DNA from: Clostridiales bacterium UBA6114
GTDB lineage: Bacteria > Bacillota > Clostridia > Oscillospirales > Butyricicoccaceae
Direction of reading: 5' to 3'
Length of the DNA stretch: 64,000 nt
NCBI GenBank assembly: GCA_002423435.1
Contig: DIWE01000028.1
Location: 69,250-133,249 of the forward strand
Below are positions 41,213-49,151 of the stretch, piece by piece. Positions within the stretch are counted from its first letter, which is position 1, and the number at the start of each line of letters is the position of its first letter. Made by a program: the position numbers and the translations under genes. The notes beneath the pieces were generated by a model. It saw only the letters and a program-made list of their open reading frames with translations, did no database searches and had not been told where the DNA came from.

Positions 41213-42019
41213 CTATTTTATGAATTTGTCTTTGAAGTTTGACAGCACAACCCCAAGCTCCCCGTACTCTACGAGCTCGCGGGGGTCGTGGTCGGAGGTT
41301 ATCACGCCCATGCTCTTGAGCTTTTGCTCGGCCGCCTGTTCCCACGGCTCCGTTGTGACGTTTGCAAATTTGACGAGCACGGACAAGGCCTCAATAACCT
41401 GTGCCTCGGTCTTGCCTGTGTTTTTCGCAATCTGTGAAACTACCGTTGCCATATCGTCTATTTCCTCCTTTGAAAATAAATAGTATCGCGGGTTTCGGTT
41501 CTCGGCGTCCTTGTCCAACAAGGAGGGTGTAACGTAAATTTCATTGCCGGACACGGTGACTTTTCCCGATCTACCGGCCTTTGAAAACTTGCCCGAATAA
41601 TAGCCAGGGTCATAGATTATTGCCTTGCCGTCCTTTACTCCTATGGCCGTGACGTAATGCCCGCCATCAGAAAAAAGGCCGGTATATCCCGGCCGATCAC
41701 CGCCCACGTTGACGGCCGCCACTCCACCGGCCGACAAATGAGACAATAGCATATTGATGTTGTTGGAATACTGCAAAAGGAGCCCGTAAGCGGAGGCAAT
41801 GCTTTTTCCCAAGCGCACCATGTCCGTGCCGCCCGAAACACGAGCCCCCACTTGGATGGAATAGGCGGCCGATTGATTAGGAGGCCATACTTTGCCAGTA
41901 AGAGCCTCCACGATCATGGAGGCGCAACAAACGCCACACCCTCCAGACTTTACCGTTGCGGTCGGGTTACCGCTCGAGGGGTAAGGTATATGGGCGTAAT
42001 TGTTTTGATTATAATACAT
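41213..42019 (-). CDS. Phage endolysin with C39-type cysteine peptidase domain
   Basis: 268 aa. GGCGVCCASMIVEAL holds the catalytic Cys, GGHYVTAIGVKDGKAIIYDPG the His and Asp of a papain-like C39/NlpC-type peptidase. The last 90 residues (ATVVSQIAKNTGKTEAQVIEALSVL … LKSMGVITSDHDP) look like a wall-binding or S-layer-like helper domain. It should cleave peptidoglycan cross-bridges at lysis. Its start overlaps the holin gene end by 11 bp. Confidence 0.82.
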   Translation of the reverse strand: MYYNQNNYAHIPYPSSGNPTATVKSGGCGVCCASMIVEALTGKVWPPNQSAAYSIQVGARVSGGTDMVRLGKSIASAYGLLLQYSNNINMLLSHLSAGGVAAVNVGGDRPGYTGLFSDGGHYVTAIGVKDGKAIIYDPGYYSGKFSKAGRSGKVTVSGNEIYVTPSLLDKDAENRNPRYYLFSKEEIDDMATVVSQIAKNTGKTEAQVIEALSVLVKFANVTTEPWEQAAEQKLKSMGVITSDHDPRELVEYGELGVVLSNFKDKFIK

Positions 42020-42356
42020 TACCGCCCGCCGCCTTTTCCTCCGCTTTGGCCGCCGCCCGGTCTATTGTATCGTTGAGTACTTTAACCGCGGCCTCAATCA
42101 TGGCGTCAACTGTGTTGTCTACCACAATATTAAGCTCACTCAAAAGGCCGATTACAAAGGCTTTTTTCTTTTCGCCCAGGCCGGAGCCTTGGATTGTCTG
42201 CTCTGCGGCCGCTACTGCCTTGTCAACCCACCCGGACACAAAAGCAAAGTTTTTGGCGGTGATTAGGGCTTTTATGTACGGGACGCCATACCTCAAAATC
42301 ACGCCCAACAACGCGGCAAGCACCGCGTCCAAAATATAAGTGCCGATGTTCTCCAT
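42009..42356 (-). CDS. Phage holin (LLH family)
   Basis: 115 aa; RBS AAGGAG. One N-terminal membrane segment (about 5-28: YILDAVLAALLGVILRYGVPYI) then a long amphipathic, Ala/Lys-rich helix with AKNFAFVSGWVDKAVAAAEQ, matching LL-H type holins. Forms membrane lesions that release the endolysin encoded next. Confidence 0.85.
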   Translation of the reverse strand: MENIGTYILDAVLAALLGVILRYGVPYIKALITAKNFAFVSGWVDKAVAAAEQTIQGSGLGEKKKAFVIGLLSELNIVVDNTVDAMIEAAVKVLNDTIDRAAAKAEEKAAGGNVL

Positions 42357-42369
42357 AATATTTCACTCC

Positions 42370-42648
42370 TTAAACGCTTGATTCGTCGTTGCTTATACCG
42401 GCCTGTAATTGTGCCATAGCCGTATCATGCACAATGCCGCCTTGGGTATTTTCTGCCTTGGATTTGTTCATATAAAACGGAATGGTAAGGCCTATTACCG
42501 TGCTCGACGCCGGTATGAGATAAATAAACGGTGTCACGTCGTGAAGCATAAACCCGGCGACGCAAGACACCGCGGAAATGGCAATGAATTGCCCCACGCT
42601 CCAGTAAAGCAATTTTTTTGATGTTTCCATTTTCTTTTTAGGTTTCAT
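42370..42648 (-). CDS. Small phage membrane protein (possible second holin)
   Basis: 92 aa with two membrane segments (about 12-34 and 38-58) and a hydrophilic tail. In the lysis module directly upstream of the holin gene. May be a holin, antiholin or structural membrane protein. No family recognised with certainty. Confidence 0.7.
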   Translation of the reverse strand: MKPKKKMETSKKLLYWSVGQFIAISAVSCVAGFMLHDVTPFIYLIPASSTVIGLTIPFYMNKSKAENTQGGIVHDTAMAQLQAGISNDESSV

Positions 42649-42650
42649 TT

Positions 42651-43001
42651 TTAGTCCTGCTCGCTTTCTGCCCTAATGTCACGGTCAAAAGCCCTCTTTT
42701 TTTCCTCCACGGCCTCTAGGGCTTGAAAGGCCGTGTCAAGCTCTCCGTTGTGGCTGCTGGTGACAATGGCACGGTAAATCCAAAAGAGGAGCCGCCCGTA
42801 TGCGTGGTGGAGCTCGTCCTCAATTTTCATGCGTGTTATACGGGTTGCTTTCCGTTTTGCGGCCTCGTCCTCCGCAAAGGTTAGTTTATTTTCTATGTAA
42901 TGCCGTAATAGAAAAAAGGCAAGGCCTACAAAGCCGCTGCCTCCGATAACCGCCCCTATAATGATTACCGCAATATCCTTTAATGTCATTCTTCCCCGCA
43001 A
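42651..43001 (-). CDS. Phage hypothetical protein with one membrane anchor
   Basis: 116 aa (a start at Met5, 42989, is also possible). One N-terminal helix (IAVIIIGAVIGGSGFVGLAFFLL), then a charged, helical domain EDEAAKRKATRITRMKIEDELHH. Its layout recalls spanin-like or lysis-associated proteins but there is no firm match. Ends 2 bp before the next gene. Confidence 0.65.
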   Translation of the reverse strand: MRGRMTLKDIAVIIIGAVIGGSGFVGLAFFLLRHYIENKLTFAEDEAAKRKATRITRMKIEDELHHAYGRLLFWIYRAIVTSSHNGELDTAFQALEAVEEKKRAFDRDIRAESEQD

Positions 43002-43119
43002 CCCCCTATTGTTGTTGCCAGCCTGTCAAGCGTATTGCCGAAAAATTTACAGATAAGCCATTCAAATAGTTTTCTCAATGTTGTATCACCCCCTCTACTG
43101 CCTAAAATGAAAGAGACGG

Positions 43120-43248
43120 TCAGATAGTCTCAATATTACCTATGATTTCTTCGGCCTGTTCCTGCGTAATCCACCGTCCAACGTAGCTTTGCACTTTTTC
43201 TGAGTCGATCTTTCCTAATTGGTACTGGATTCTTATAAACTCAAACAT
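43120..43248 (-). CDS. XkdX-family small phage protein
   Basis: 42 aa, MFEFIRIQYQLGKIDSEKVQ followed by GRWITQEQAEEII: the XkdX pattern seen just downstream of tail-fibre genes in many Firmicutes phages. RBS GGGGTG directly upstream ends at the proposed inversion breakpoint (about 43262). Confidence 0.8.
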   Translation of the reverse strand: MFEFIRIQYQLGKIDSEKVQSYVGRWITQEQAEEIIGNIETI

Positions 43249-43263
43249 ATCATCACCCCATCA

Positions 43264-43707
43264 ATGCCAAAATCGCCGCTTCGGTTAGGCATTAATTTTA
43301 ATGATTTACCATTGCTTATGAAAGTATCCTTCAACTTGCCGGAGATAGGTATAACGGGCGATTACGTAGTCACTGAGCGAAAAATATCACCGCTCATAAA
43401 AGACCTTTCAAGCGAGTTTGAGGAAAACTTAAAGGTTGAATATAAGCTAACCGACCGCTCGTATATACAGTCCTACGCGGAAATATTGGACACCTACGCA
43501 AAGGAAAAAGCAAAGCTATCTATCCGGGAAGATCAGAAAATTACCGATATTTTCGAGACCAACGAAATTGTCGAGGCAGGCGAGGATATAGATATTGAGC
43601 TTGACAGCAATTTCGTGCCGCTGTGGGCTACGTCGGCCGCACAGTTTGCCATAGACGGGGCGCTATTCTCCCCCGCCCATTTATCAATTTACCCGTGGAC
43701 GCCATAA
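43264..43707 (+). CDS. Phage tail-associated protein, possibly N-terminally truncated
   Basis: 147 aa from ATG 43264 (the frame is open back to 43219, overlapping xkdX antisense). There is no good RBS before any start, which suggests that the true 5' end was lost at the junction. The C-terminal half is acidic and ends LFSPAHLSIYPWTP. Family not recognised. It is followed by two tail-fibre-type genes in the same direction, opposite to the flanking phage genes. Confidence 0.55.
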   Translation: MPKSPLRLGINFNDLPLLMKVSFNLPEIGITGDYVVTERKISPLIKDLSSEFEENLKVEYKLTDRSYIQSYAEILDTYAKEKAKLSIREDQKITDIFETNEIVEAGEDIDIELDSNFVPLWATSAAQFAIDGALFSPAHLSIYPWTP

Positions 43708-43720
43708 GGAGGTAAACACC

Positions 43721-44200
43721 ATGCATGTAAGTGAAGCCCCTGCAATCAAAGGGAGTTACCGCGTTGACATTCTCACCACGCACGGCGAGCTCGTCAAAAG
43801 CATTAGTTTTGATAATATGCTCACCAACCTTGCGCGGAATGTATACTTAGGAATGCTTAACGGCACCTATGGGGATGTGGAGGCCTTAGAGATTAAGTAT
43901 TTTGGTTTCGGGGATAATAATACACCGGCCGCGCGCACCCAAACGGCATTAGAGAATGAGCTTTACCGAAAGCAATACACGGTAAAAAACGTAAGCGGAA
44001 ATACCATTACAACCGTGTGCTCCCTCCGCTCCGGGGAGGCCAATTTTCACATTAAAGAAATCGGTGTATTTTGCGGCTCGCTGGCAACGGCGAGCTTTAA
44101 TACTGGAAACATGCTTTCTCGCGTGGTTGTTGATATCGAAAAGAACGAGAATTTTATCATCAACATAACCAGGACGGACAGCATAGCGTTGGGAGGGTAA
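43721..44200 (+). CDS. Phage tail-fibre/adaptor protein
   Basis: 159 aa; RBS AAGGAGG. Early segment GSYRVDILTTHGELVKSISFDNML and VYLGMLNGTYGD, later EANFHIKEIGVFCG, as in small proteins preceding side-tail-fibre genes. Probably part of the baseplate or fibre attachment. Confidence 0.65.
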   Translation: MHVSEAPAIKGSYRVDILTTHGELVKSISFDNMLTNLARNVYLGMLNGTYGDVEALEIKYFGFGDNNTPAARTQTALENELYRKQYTVKNVSGNTITTVCSLRSGEANFHIKEIGVFCGSLATASFNTGNMLSRVVVDIEKNENFIINITRTDSIALGG

Positions 44201-44203
44201 TTT

Positions 44204-45172
44204 ATGGCGCGTAGAAACTGGCTTGCAAGGACAGGCACGGGGCTAAATAAGTTTAAGGACTTAATAACCGGCACCATATTCCAATTTGTAAATTGGCCGG
44301 ACACAGTAGACCAAAACGGGACGCCGTTTGCCGCCGAGTATATGAATGAGTTTGTACAGTTTGAGGACTTGGGTACGGGGCTTACTCATGATGGAACTAC
44401 CGTAACGGCTCAACCGGCAATAAATGCCGCGTCCGCTGATGCTACAGCAAAGGCTAATGCGGCAGAAGCGGCCGCAAAAGCAGCATCTAGGCCAATTACA
44501 TGGACGCCAAGTGCGGCAGACGTGGGCGCAGTGCCGACAAGTCGGACGGTAAACGGCAAAGCATTGTCCTCCAATATTACGCTTTCGGCCTCCGACGTGG
44601 GGGCAGAGACACCGTCAGGGGCGCAGGTCAAGGCGAATTCTGCCGCAGCAGCGTCCGTTCCGCTTACGCAGAAAGGCGCAGCAAATGGCGTGGCAACTCT
44701 CGGATCAGACGGGCTCATACCGGCGTCGCAGCTTGCGACGCGCAAAATGTCTTCCTACGCCGAGGCGGTCTGGTCTGAAACCATAGCTGCATCTGGGGTA
44801 ATTGATAAAACAATTATAATAAATACATCAAATTATAGTGAAATACGTATATCATTTCAAAGCCAGCCTACTTTTACGACGGCCGACATTAGATTTATTA
44901 AGTTGTTGGACAATACCTTAATGAGAATAGTCCGTGGAACAAATTACGATAGATGGGCTGTTTGGCGACCGGAACAATTAGGTGGAACCTATATTGGGTA
45001 TGTAAACAATAAAACTTATGCGGAATATGCACTAGGAAGCAATGATTCAAATTTTATTAATTTAATTGGCATTGACGTTTTGGACGCAAATCTTATTTTT
45101 CACTTTCAAAATGTATTTTCGAATTCGAGCTCCATGAACACTCAAGTAATGGTGGAGGTGTACAAAAGGTGA
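44204..45172 (+). CDS. Phage tail fibre / receptor-binding protein
   Basis: 322 aa; RBS GGGAGGG. An Ala-rich helical stretch (AASADATAKANAAEAAAKAA) at about residues 73-95, followed by tail-collar repeats (SAADVGAVPTSRTVNGKALS, LSASDVGA), then a beta-rich C-terminal domain (170-322) that is more AT-rich and probably binds the host receptor. The AT shift at the receptor domain is a usual mark of exchange between phages. Confidence 0.82.
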   Translation: MARRNWLARTGTGLNKFKDLITGTIFQFVNWPDTVDQNGTPFAAEYMNEFVQFEDLGTGLTHDGTTVTAQPAINAASADATAKANAAEAAAKAASRPITWTPSAADVGAVPTSRTVNGKALSSNITLSASDVGAETPSGAQVKANSAAAASVPLTQKGAANGVATLGSDGLIPASQLATRKMSSYAEAVWSETIAASGVIDKTIIINTSNYSEIRISFQSQPTFTTADIRFIKLLDNTLMRIVRGTNYDRWAVWRPEQLGGTYIGYVNNKTYAEYALGSNDSNFINLIGIDVLDANLIFHFQNVFSNSSSMNTQVMVEVYKR

Positions 45173-45366
45173 ATTATTGGATCGAATACCGCGCGGGCGT
45201 CCCGGTCGGAAAAGGATATACTACATCCGAGATATCCGATGTTGAGAACGGCGATTACAGCTTAAGAGCCGTCACTCAGGATGAATACGAGCAAACAGAG
45301 ATGATTGTACCCGAATCCGTAGTCGCTCTGCCGACGCTCGAAGAGCGTCTCGCGGCAACCGCATAA
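45169..45366 (+). CDS. Small tail-fibre-associated phage protein, probably 3'-truncated
   Basis: 65 aa, GTG start overlapping the fibre gene stop (GTGA). MNYWIEYRAGVPVGKGYTTS…YSLRAVTQDEYE resembles the small protein usually placed between tail fibre and XkdX. Those relatives normally continue past a LEERLAAL-type coiled coil, whereas here it stops at LEERLAATA, exactly at the proposed breakpoint. Its last 95 bp overlap the tail-tube gene on the other strand. Confidence 0.6.
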   Translation: MNYWIEYRAGVPVGKGYTTSEISDVENGDYSLRAVTQDEYEQTEMIVPESVVALPTLEERLAATA

Positions 45367-46096
45367 GCTCTTTTACCGTCGTATTGAAAGTAATTTCTCC
45401 CTTGTTTGTGCCGTAATTTTGCAAAAGGGAAGCGCCCAAAGCTGTGGCGTCCGCAAAGGTTTGTATGCTTGTGTCAGTGACAACCTCCGCTATTATGCCG
45501 GAGGTGGTCAGAATATCTCCGGGGCTCGGCAATGTCACGCTTGCACCGGTCTTGTATTTGTAGGAATTGGCGCTCTCTTTTGCAGGGTTCACATAAATAG
45601 CCGTCTTGCCAGACGTACTACCGGCGACGGATACCACAACCAGGGCCGCCAATGTCGGCGCGCTCGTGATGGTCGGCTTGCCGTTGATGTGAATATCAAC
45701 GGCTACGGTTTCCGTGGTGTTGCTGTCGCCGCCTGTCACATCGGCTTTTGCAATGGTGCAACTGCCGGTCAAAACCTCGCCTCCGGCGTGTGTGATTCTG
45801 AAATGGGTTTTTCGTGCGTTTCCAAAGTTGTAGCGTACAGCGGAACTGAAAATATAATTCTGCGCGGGGTCGTTTGTCACGCGGTCGCCGGTGAGGGAAA
45901 ATGTAAGTTGTCCACCTGTCACCTCAGAAGATCCGTAACCCTCGTCACTCAAATATGAGGCTTGGTATAGCACCTCATTAATAGAGGAGGCCACATTCTT
46001 GAAGCCTGCACCAATCCGCGCCCAGGTTGGGTTATCTGCGCTCGGCGTGGTATCGATCTCAAGGACGTTTTGATAGTTCAATACTGCTTCGGGCAT
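45272..46096 (-). CDS. Phage major tail (tube) protein with aberrant C-terminus
   Basis: 274 aa. The first 245 residues fit a long-tailed-phage tube protein: MPEAVLNYQNVLEIDTTPS, VASSINEVLYQASYLSDEGYGSSEVTGG, TVKEL. The last 30 (RLPRDALRASAERLRIRVQ…) are simply the antisense of the 45169-45366 gene, so they are acquired at the junction rather than conserved. The genes expected next in a phage (assembly chaperones, tape measure) are absent. Confidence 0.75.
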   Translation of the reverse strand: MPEAVLNYQNVLEIDTTPSADNPTWARIGAGFKNVASSINEVLYQASYLSDEGYGSSEVTGGQLTFSLTGDRVTNDPAQNYIFSSAVRYNFGNARKTHFRITHAGGEVLTGSCTIAKADVTGGDSNTTETVAVDIHINGKPTITSAPTLAALVVVSVAGSTSGKTAIYVNPAKESANSYKYKTGASVTLPSPGDILTTSGIIAEVVTDTSIQTFADATALGASLLQNYGTNKGEITFNTTVKELMRLPRDALRASAERLRIRVQSSLFARIHPE

Positions 46097-46103
46097 GTGC
46101 TGT

Positions 46104-46502
46104 TCACTCCTTTAGGATAAATTCAATGTTTACGATTGCCGAATAGAGGTATAGGCCGGTTCCACCCTCACGCTCAATAAATTGGGGAGTGGTCGCCGTT
46201 TCGGCTTTTATCCACTCCCATGTGTCCCCGCTCCCGTATTCGGTTGCCCGTTGCAAGGCGTTGCAAATACTAAAAAGCCGCCCTGCCGTGGTCTGTTGGT
46301 CTTTGTGCTTCGACAATAAAAGTATGGGTATAATTTGCTTCGCATCCCTGTTGAGGTATATGCTATCGTTATGCCCCGCCGTTGGTTCCATTGAAAGGCC
46401 GCCGCTTGCGGGCATTTGGCCTATGATAACTCCCGGAAAGTCGGGGAACAACGCCGCTATTTTTGCCTTGACGGCGTTTAATAATTCGATTTGCGCGGGC
46501 AT
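46104..46502 (-). CDS. Phage minor capsid/tail-terminator-type protein
   Basis: 132 aa from ATG 46502 (GAGGAG upstream). MPAQIELLNAVKAKIAALFP … RLFSICNALQRATEY … YSAIVNIEFILKE. Size and position (between the Minor_capsid_2-like gene and the tail tube) fit the tail-terminator/minor capsid 3 slot of SPP1/Listeria-type phages. Confidence 0.65.
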   Translation of the reverse strand: MPAQIELLNAVKAKIAALFPDFPGVIIGQMPASGGLSMEPTAGHNDSIYLNRDAKQIIPILLLSKHKDQQTTAGRLFSICNALQRATEYGSGDTWEWIKAETATTPQFIEREGGTGLYLYSAIVNIEFILKE

Positions 46503-46503
46503 T

Positions 46504-46851
46504 TTACATCTCCTCACCGACTTTATTTTGGCCTATTTTGCGCCAATCGTCGCCATACTGTGCCCTTGCCGTATGCGCCCATAGCTTTGTGGCGTTCGGG
46601 TTTACGTCCGTTGACGCTTCCCCGGTGTAATACTGCTTTTTGGCATATGGGGTGTCCCACACAAGCAAGCCCGCGTCCAAGTCAGAGGCGATTTCTGAAC
46701 TTTTTATAAGTCCTCCTTGGTCTTGCTTTGCAAAATAGTTGCTGTCCTTTAGTGCCTGTGTTGCCATAGCAAAGGTAGCCTTTTCGGAGGCGGCCGTAAC
46801 CCGCGCTTTTACGCCGGTCTTATTAAATTCTACGCGTACCTTTGAGGCCAT
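46504..46851 (-). CDS. Phage minor capsid protein 2-type protein
   Basis: 115 aa. KVRVEFNKTGVKARVTAAS … YFAKQDQGGLIKSSEIASD … LVWDTPYAKKQYYTG … LWAHTARAQYGDDWRKI, the pattern of Minor_capsid_2 head-tail joining proteins. The gene stop is 1 bp from the next start. Confidence 0.75.
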   Translation of the reverse strand: MASKVRVEFNKTGVKARVTAASEKATFAMATQALKDSNYFAKQDQGGLIKSSEIASDLDAGLLVWDTPYAKKQYYTGEASTDVNPNATKLWAHTARAQYGDDWRKIGQNKVGEEM

Positions 46852-46863
46852 GAGGCAACCCCC

Positions 46864-47205
46864 TTAAATTAGGCCAATTTCGTAATGATGCGGTGTCGTG
46901 CCTGTCGTATAGTGAGGGTACACAGCGGCAACGGTAAACTCTAAGCTCCCGAATGCGATTTTATCCTCCTCGCTAAAAGAGGCACCTTTCGGCAAGCTGT
47001 TACGGCAATCAAAAAACATAACGGCTGAAAGGTTCCGTTGCTTGTTCTCTTTATCCGCAATCAATTTGCTTGACGGTTCAAAGCGAACATGTTTTAACTG
47101 TATCTCTGCTCCGTACTGTTCGTTGCCCCAATCTCCTTGCCCTATAAACGGCTTTTTAGTTGCTGAATGAGGGAGCAAAGAGCGGGGAATGGGCATTACT
47201 ACCAT
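46864..47205 (-). CDS. Phage minor capsid protein 1/head-closure-type protein
   Basis: 113 aa. Contains SVMFFDCRNSLPKG-like text (LSAVMFFDCRNSLPKGASF) and GSLEFTVAAVYPHY, as in Minor_capsid_1 (head closure) proteins. Start overlaps the upstream gene end by 7 bp. Confidence 0.7.
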   Translation of the reverse strand: MVVMPIPRSLLPHSATKKPFIGQGDWGNEQYGAEIQLKHVRFEPSSKLIADKENKQRNLSAVMFFDCRNSLPKGASFSEEDKIAFGSLEFTVAAVYPHYTTGTTPHHYEIGLI

Positions 47206-47609
47206 GTATGCACCCCCCTATAAAGCAAGCCGGTAGGCTCCAAGCAAGAGATAGCCATAGGGGAAACGCGGCTATCTCTTGTCCTTTGCTTGTCGCTCCG
47301 GCTTTGCTGTATGGAAAATTTGCCAATGGTCATACTTTCGCCCGCAACCCCTTGCCCGCTGTTCGCGGTTTCAAAGAGGCCATTTTGAATTAAGTACTCC
47401 GTTTGGTATGCCGTAGCCCTTTGCACTTGATTTTGAATGAAAGCGGGGAAAGAGGTAATGTCTTTTTGTTTCAAAATATACCCCGTAAGAACGTCTATAA
47501 TATCGCTTGCGCGTTCAATGATATCGTCAATAAATACATCACCAGCAATATCATAATTGCCTTGGAAAGTGCCAAGGTAATAACTCTGCGAAACATACCC
47601 CATTTTCAC
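47199..47609 (-). CDS. Phage head-tail connector protein
   Basis: 136 aa; RBS GGGAGGCGG. IERASDIIDVLTGYIL and FIQNQVQRATAYQTEYLIQNG give the helical gp6/gp15-like connector pattern. It lies directly after the capsid gene, the usual place. Confidence 0.75.
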   Translation of the reverse strand: MKMGYVSQSYYLGTFQGNYDIAGDVFIDDIIERASDIIDVLTGYILKQKDITSFPAFIQNQVQRATAYQTEYLIQNGLFETANSGQGVAGESMTIGKFSIQQSRSDKQRTRDSRVSPMAISCLEPTGLLYRGVHTW

Positions 47610-47621
47610 CGCCTCCCTTTA

Positions 47622-48479
47622 TTATTCCGTCTTGGCTACGACGGTAGTATTGCCACTTGCAACCGGCAAGCGGCTTGTCGCGTCAATGAGCGCGACAGTG
47701 ATTTTATGGCCGTTTGTCGTTGAAATGGGAACATTGGCGGCCGGTAAATCCGTCCACCCGTCCGCGGCCGCAAGTGCTGTGCCGAATGCGACGGCCGGGG
47801 CGGTGCTTTCTGCAATCTTATAGACAAATTTCGTGCTGCTGTCGAGCGCGCTTTTATCAACAGAAACCAACGTATCCCCAATCTCAGAGGTTCCGGCCTG
47901 GGAAGTAACGGTCAACGCGCCAAGGGCCGGGTCATAGTTGACGTACAAGCCGCTCTCCTTGTTCTCGTACGTCCATGCACCATGATAAATAGAAAACATG
48001 ATTTTCCAGAACTCGCCCTCCTGGTTTGTATCGGGATCAATGACTTTCGATACATAGGGGCGGGCTATGGCGTCGGCCGCTTCTCTTGTGGAGATAATCC
48101 AGTTGATACCGCTTGCAAGGTCGGACACAACAACGCCGCCAATGGTCTGCCCTGCGGTGCGGCCGTCGTTGATTGAAAAGGCGTTTTTCATATAAGCGGA
48201 CGGTGTACCAATAAGAAACTGCTCATTGATAGCGTCAATTTTCAGATTCACGCCTTTAACGGTCATATCGCGGGCGCTGATATACTTTGCAAGCGCGGTG
48301 TCCTGCTCCAAGAGGCTTTTTACCTTGGTGGAAATCTGTATGAAAAGCTGTTTGTCCTCGCCTACCTTGTCCTGCACCGAGGCAATGTCACCCAAAAGGG
48401 TGGAGAGGGCATTGCTTGAGCTTATAGTTACCTCAACTATAAGCCGTTGGCCGTCGAACCTCCTTATTTTCCCAAACAC
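47622..48479 (-). CDS. Chimeric ORF: early-gene N-terminus fused to major capsid C-terminal part
   Basis: 285 aa, GTG start, RBS GAGGGGG, 19 bp after the ERF gene. Residues 1-17 (MFGKIRRFDGQRLIVEV) look like the start of an early-region phage protein (HNHc_6-type, usually right after ERF/RecT). From residue 18 on it resembles the later two thirds of a capsid protein (ISARDMTVKGVNLKIDAIN, FWKIMFSIYHGAWTYENK, Ig-like end NGHKITVALIDATS). The switch falls on a 23-bp palindrome (48421-48443). Probably a deletion scar; a working capsid protein is unlikely. Confidence 0.7.
   Translation of the reverse strand: MFGKIRRFDGQRLIVEVTISSSNALSTLLGDIASVQDKVGEDKQLFIQISTKVKSLLEQDTALAKYISARDMTVKGVNLKIDAINEQFLIGTPSAYMKNAFSINDGRTAGQTIGGVVVSDLASGINWIISTREAADAIARPYVSKVIDPDTNQEGEFWKIMFSIYHGAWTYENKESGLYVNYDPALGALTVTSQAGTSEIGDTLVSVDKSALDSSTKFVYKIAESTAPAVAFGTALAAADGWTDLPAANVPISTTNGHKITVALIDATSRLPVASGNTTVVAKTE
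48421..48443. repeat. Palindrome at the capsid fusion point
   Basis: CTTATAGTT (48421-48429), ACCTC, AACTATAAG (48435-48443): perfect 9-bp arms, coinciding with codons 11-19 of the chimeric ORF. Confidence 0.85.
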
Positions 48480-48498
48480 CGGGTTACCCCCTCTTTAA

Positions 48499-49149
48499 TT
48501 ACCCGTCATTTCCCAAGGCGTCTTGAAATCCTTCCGAATTTAGCACCTTGCGCTTTACTGCATTAAACTCTTTGACCGGTATCTCTTTGGTGCTCTTATA
48601 ACCGGTAATTTTCGTGAAAACCGCCCCGGCGCTTTCTCCCCATTTTTGATTTGCGATTTTGACAAGCTCCGCTCCCTGGGCTTTGCTGATGTACTGCGGC
48701 GGCGGGGGAGCGGGCGGGTTTTTCAATCCCATGCCCTCACCGTCCGGGTTTGCGTCGTTGTCTTCGTCGGTGCATAAGCCAAGGAAAGAGCCGATTGCAT
48801 AGCGCTTTGTGTAGGTGATCGCCGCGCCCTCGTCCTGCTTGCTCCCGTTTTCATTCACCCGGAGCTTGTAGTAATCGCTCGTTATGGCTTCGCCGCTCTT
48901 GTGAATGATAATTACTTGGAGAGCGCTTTCTCCGCGGTCGTTTGTCCCCAACGGCTCCAGAATAGCAAAATTGTTATTTGCCTTGACATGGGAGTAAATC
49001 TTGTCCAGGGTCACATACTCAAACTTGGTGCGTTCACCGGTCTTTTTGCTCGTGTAGTCCACTTTTCCGTTGAACTCGATACCCTTAAACCCGTTTACAA
49101 GGGCTATGAGGTCGGCCGCAAACTCCGGTGAAACCTTGCTTATATCCAT
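48499..49149 (-). CDS. ERF-family single-strand annealing protein
   Basis: 216 aa from ATG 49149; longer frames overlap the exonuclease gene. FEYVTLDKIYSHVKANNNFAIL and AAITYTKRYAIGSFLGLCTDEDND are the ERF core. A Pro-rich linker (PPAPPPPQ) leads to a C-terminal helical domain. Works with the exonuclease encoded upstream in phage recombination. Confidence 0.92.
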   Translation of the reverse strand: MDISKVSPEFAADLIALVNGFKGIEFNGKVDYTSKKTGERTKFEYVTLDKIYSHVKANNNFAILEPLGTNDRGESALQVIIIHKSGEAITSDYYKLRVNENGSKQDEGAAITYTKRYAIGSFLGLCTDEDNDANPDGEGMGLKNPPAPPPPQYISKAQGAELVKIANQKWGESAGAVFTKITGYKSTKEIPVKEFNAVKRKVLNSEGFQDALGNDG

Positions 49150-49151
49150 TT

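Noticed and set aside
44204..45172. Diversity-generating retroelement target in the tail fibre gene
   Set aside because: No reverse transcriptase or template repeat is present in the window.
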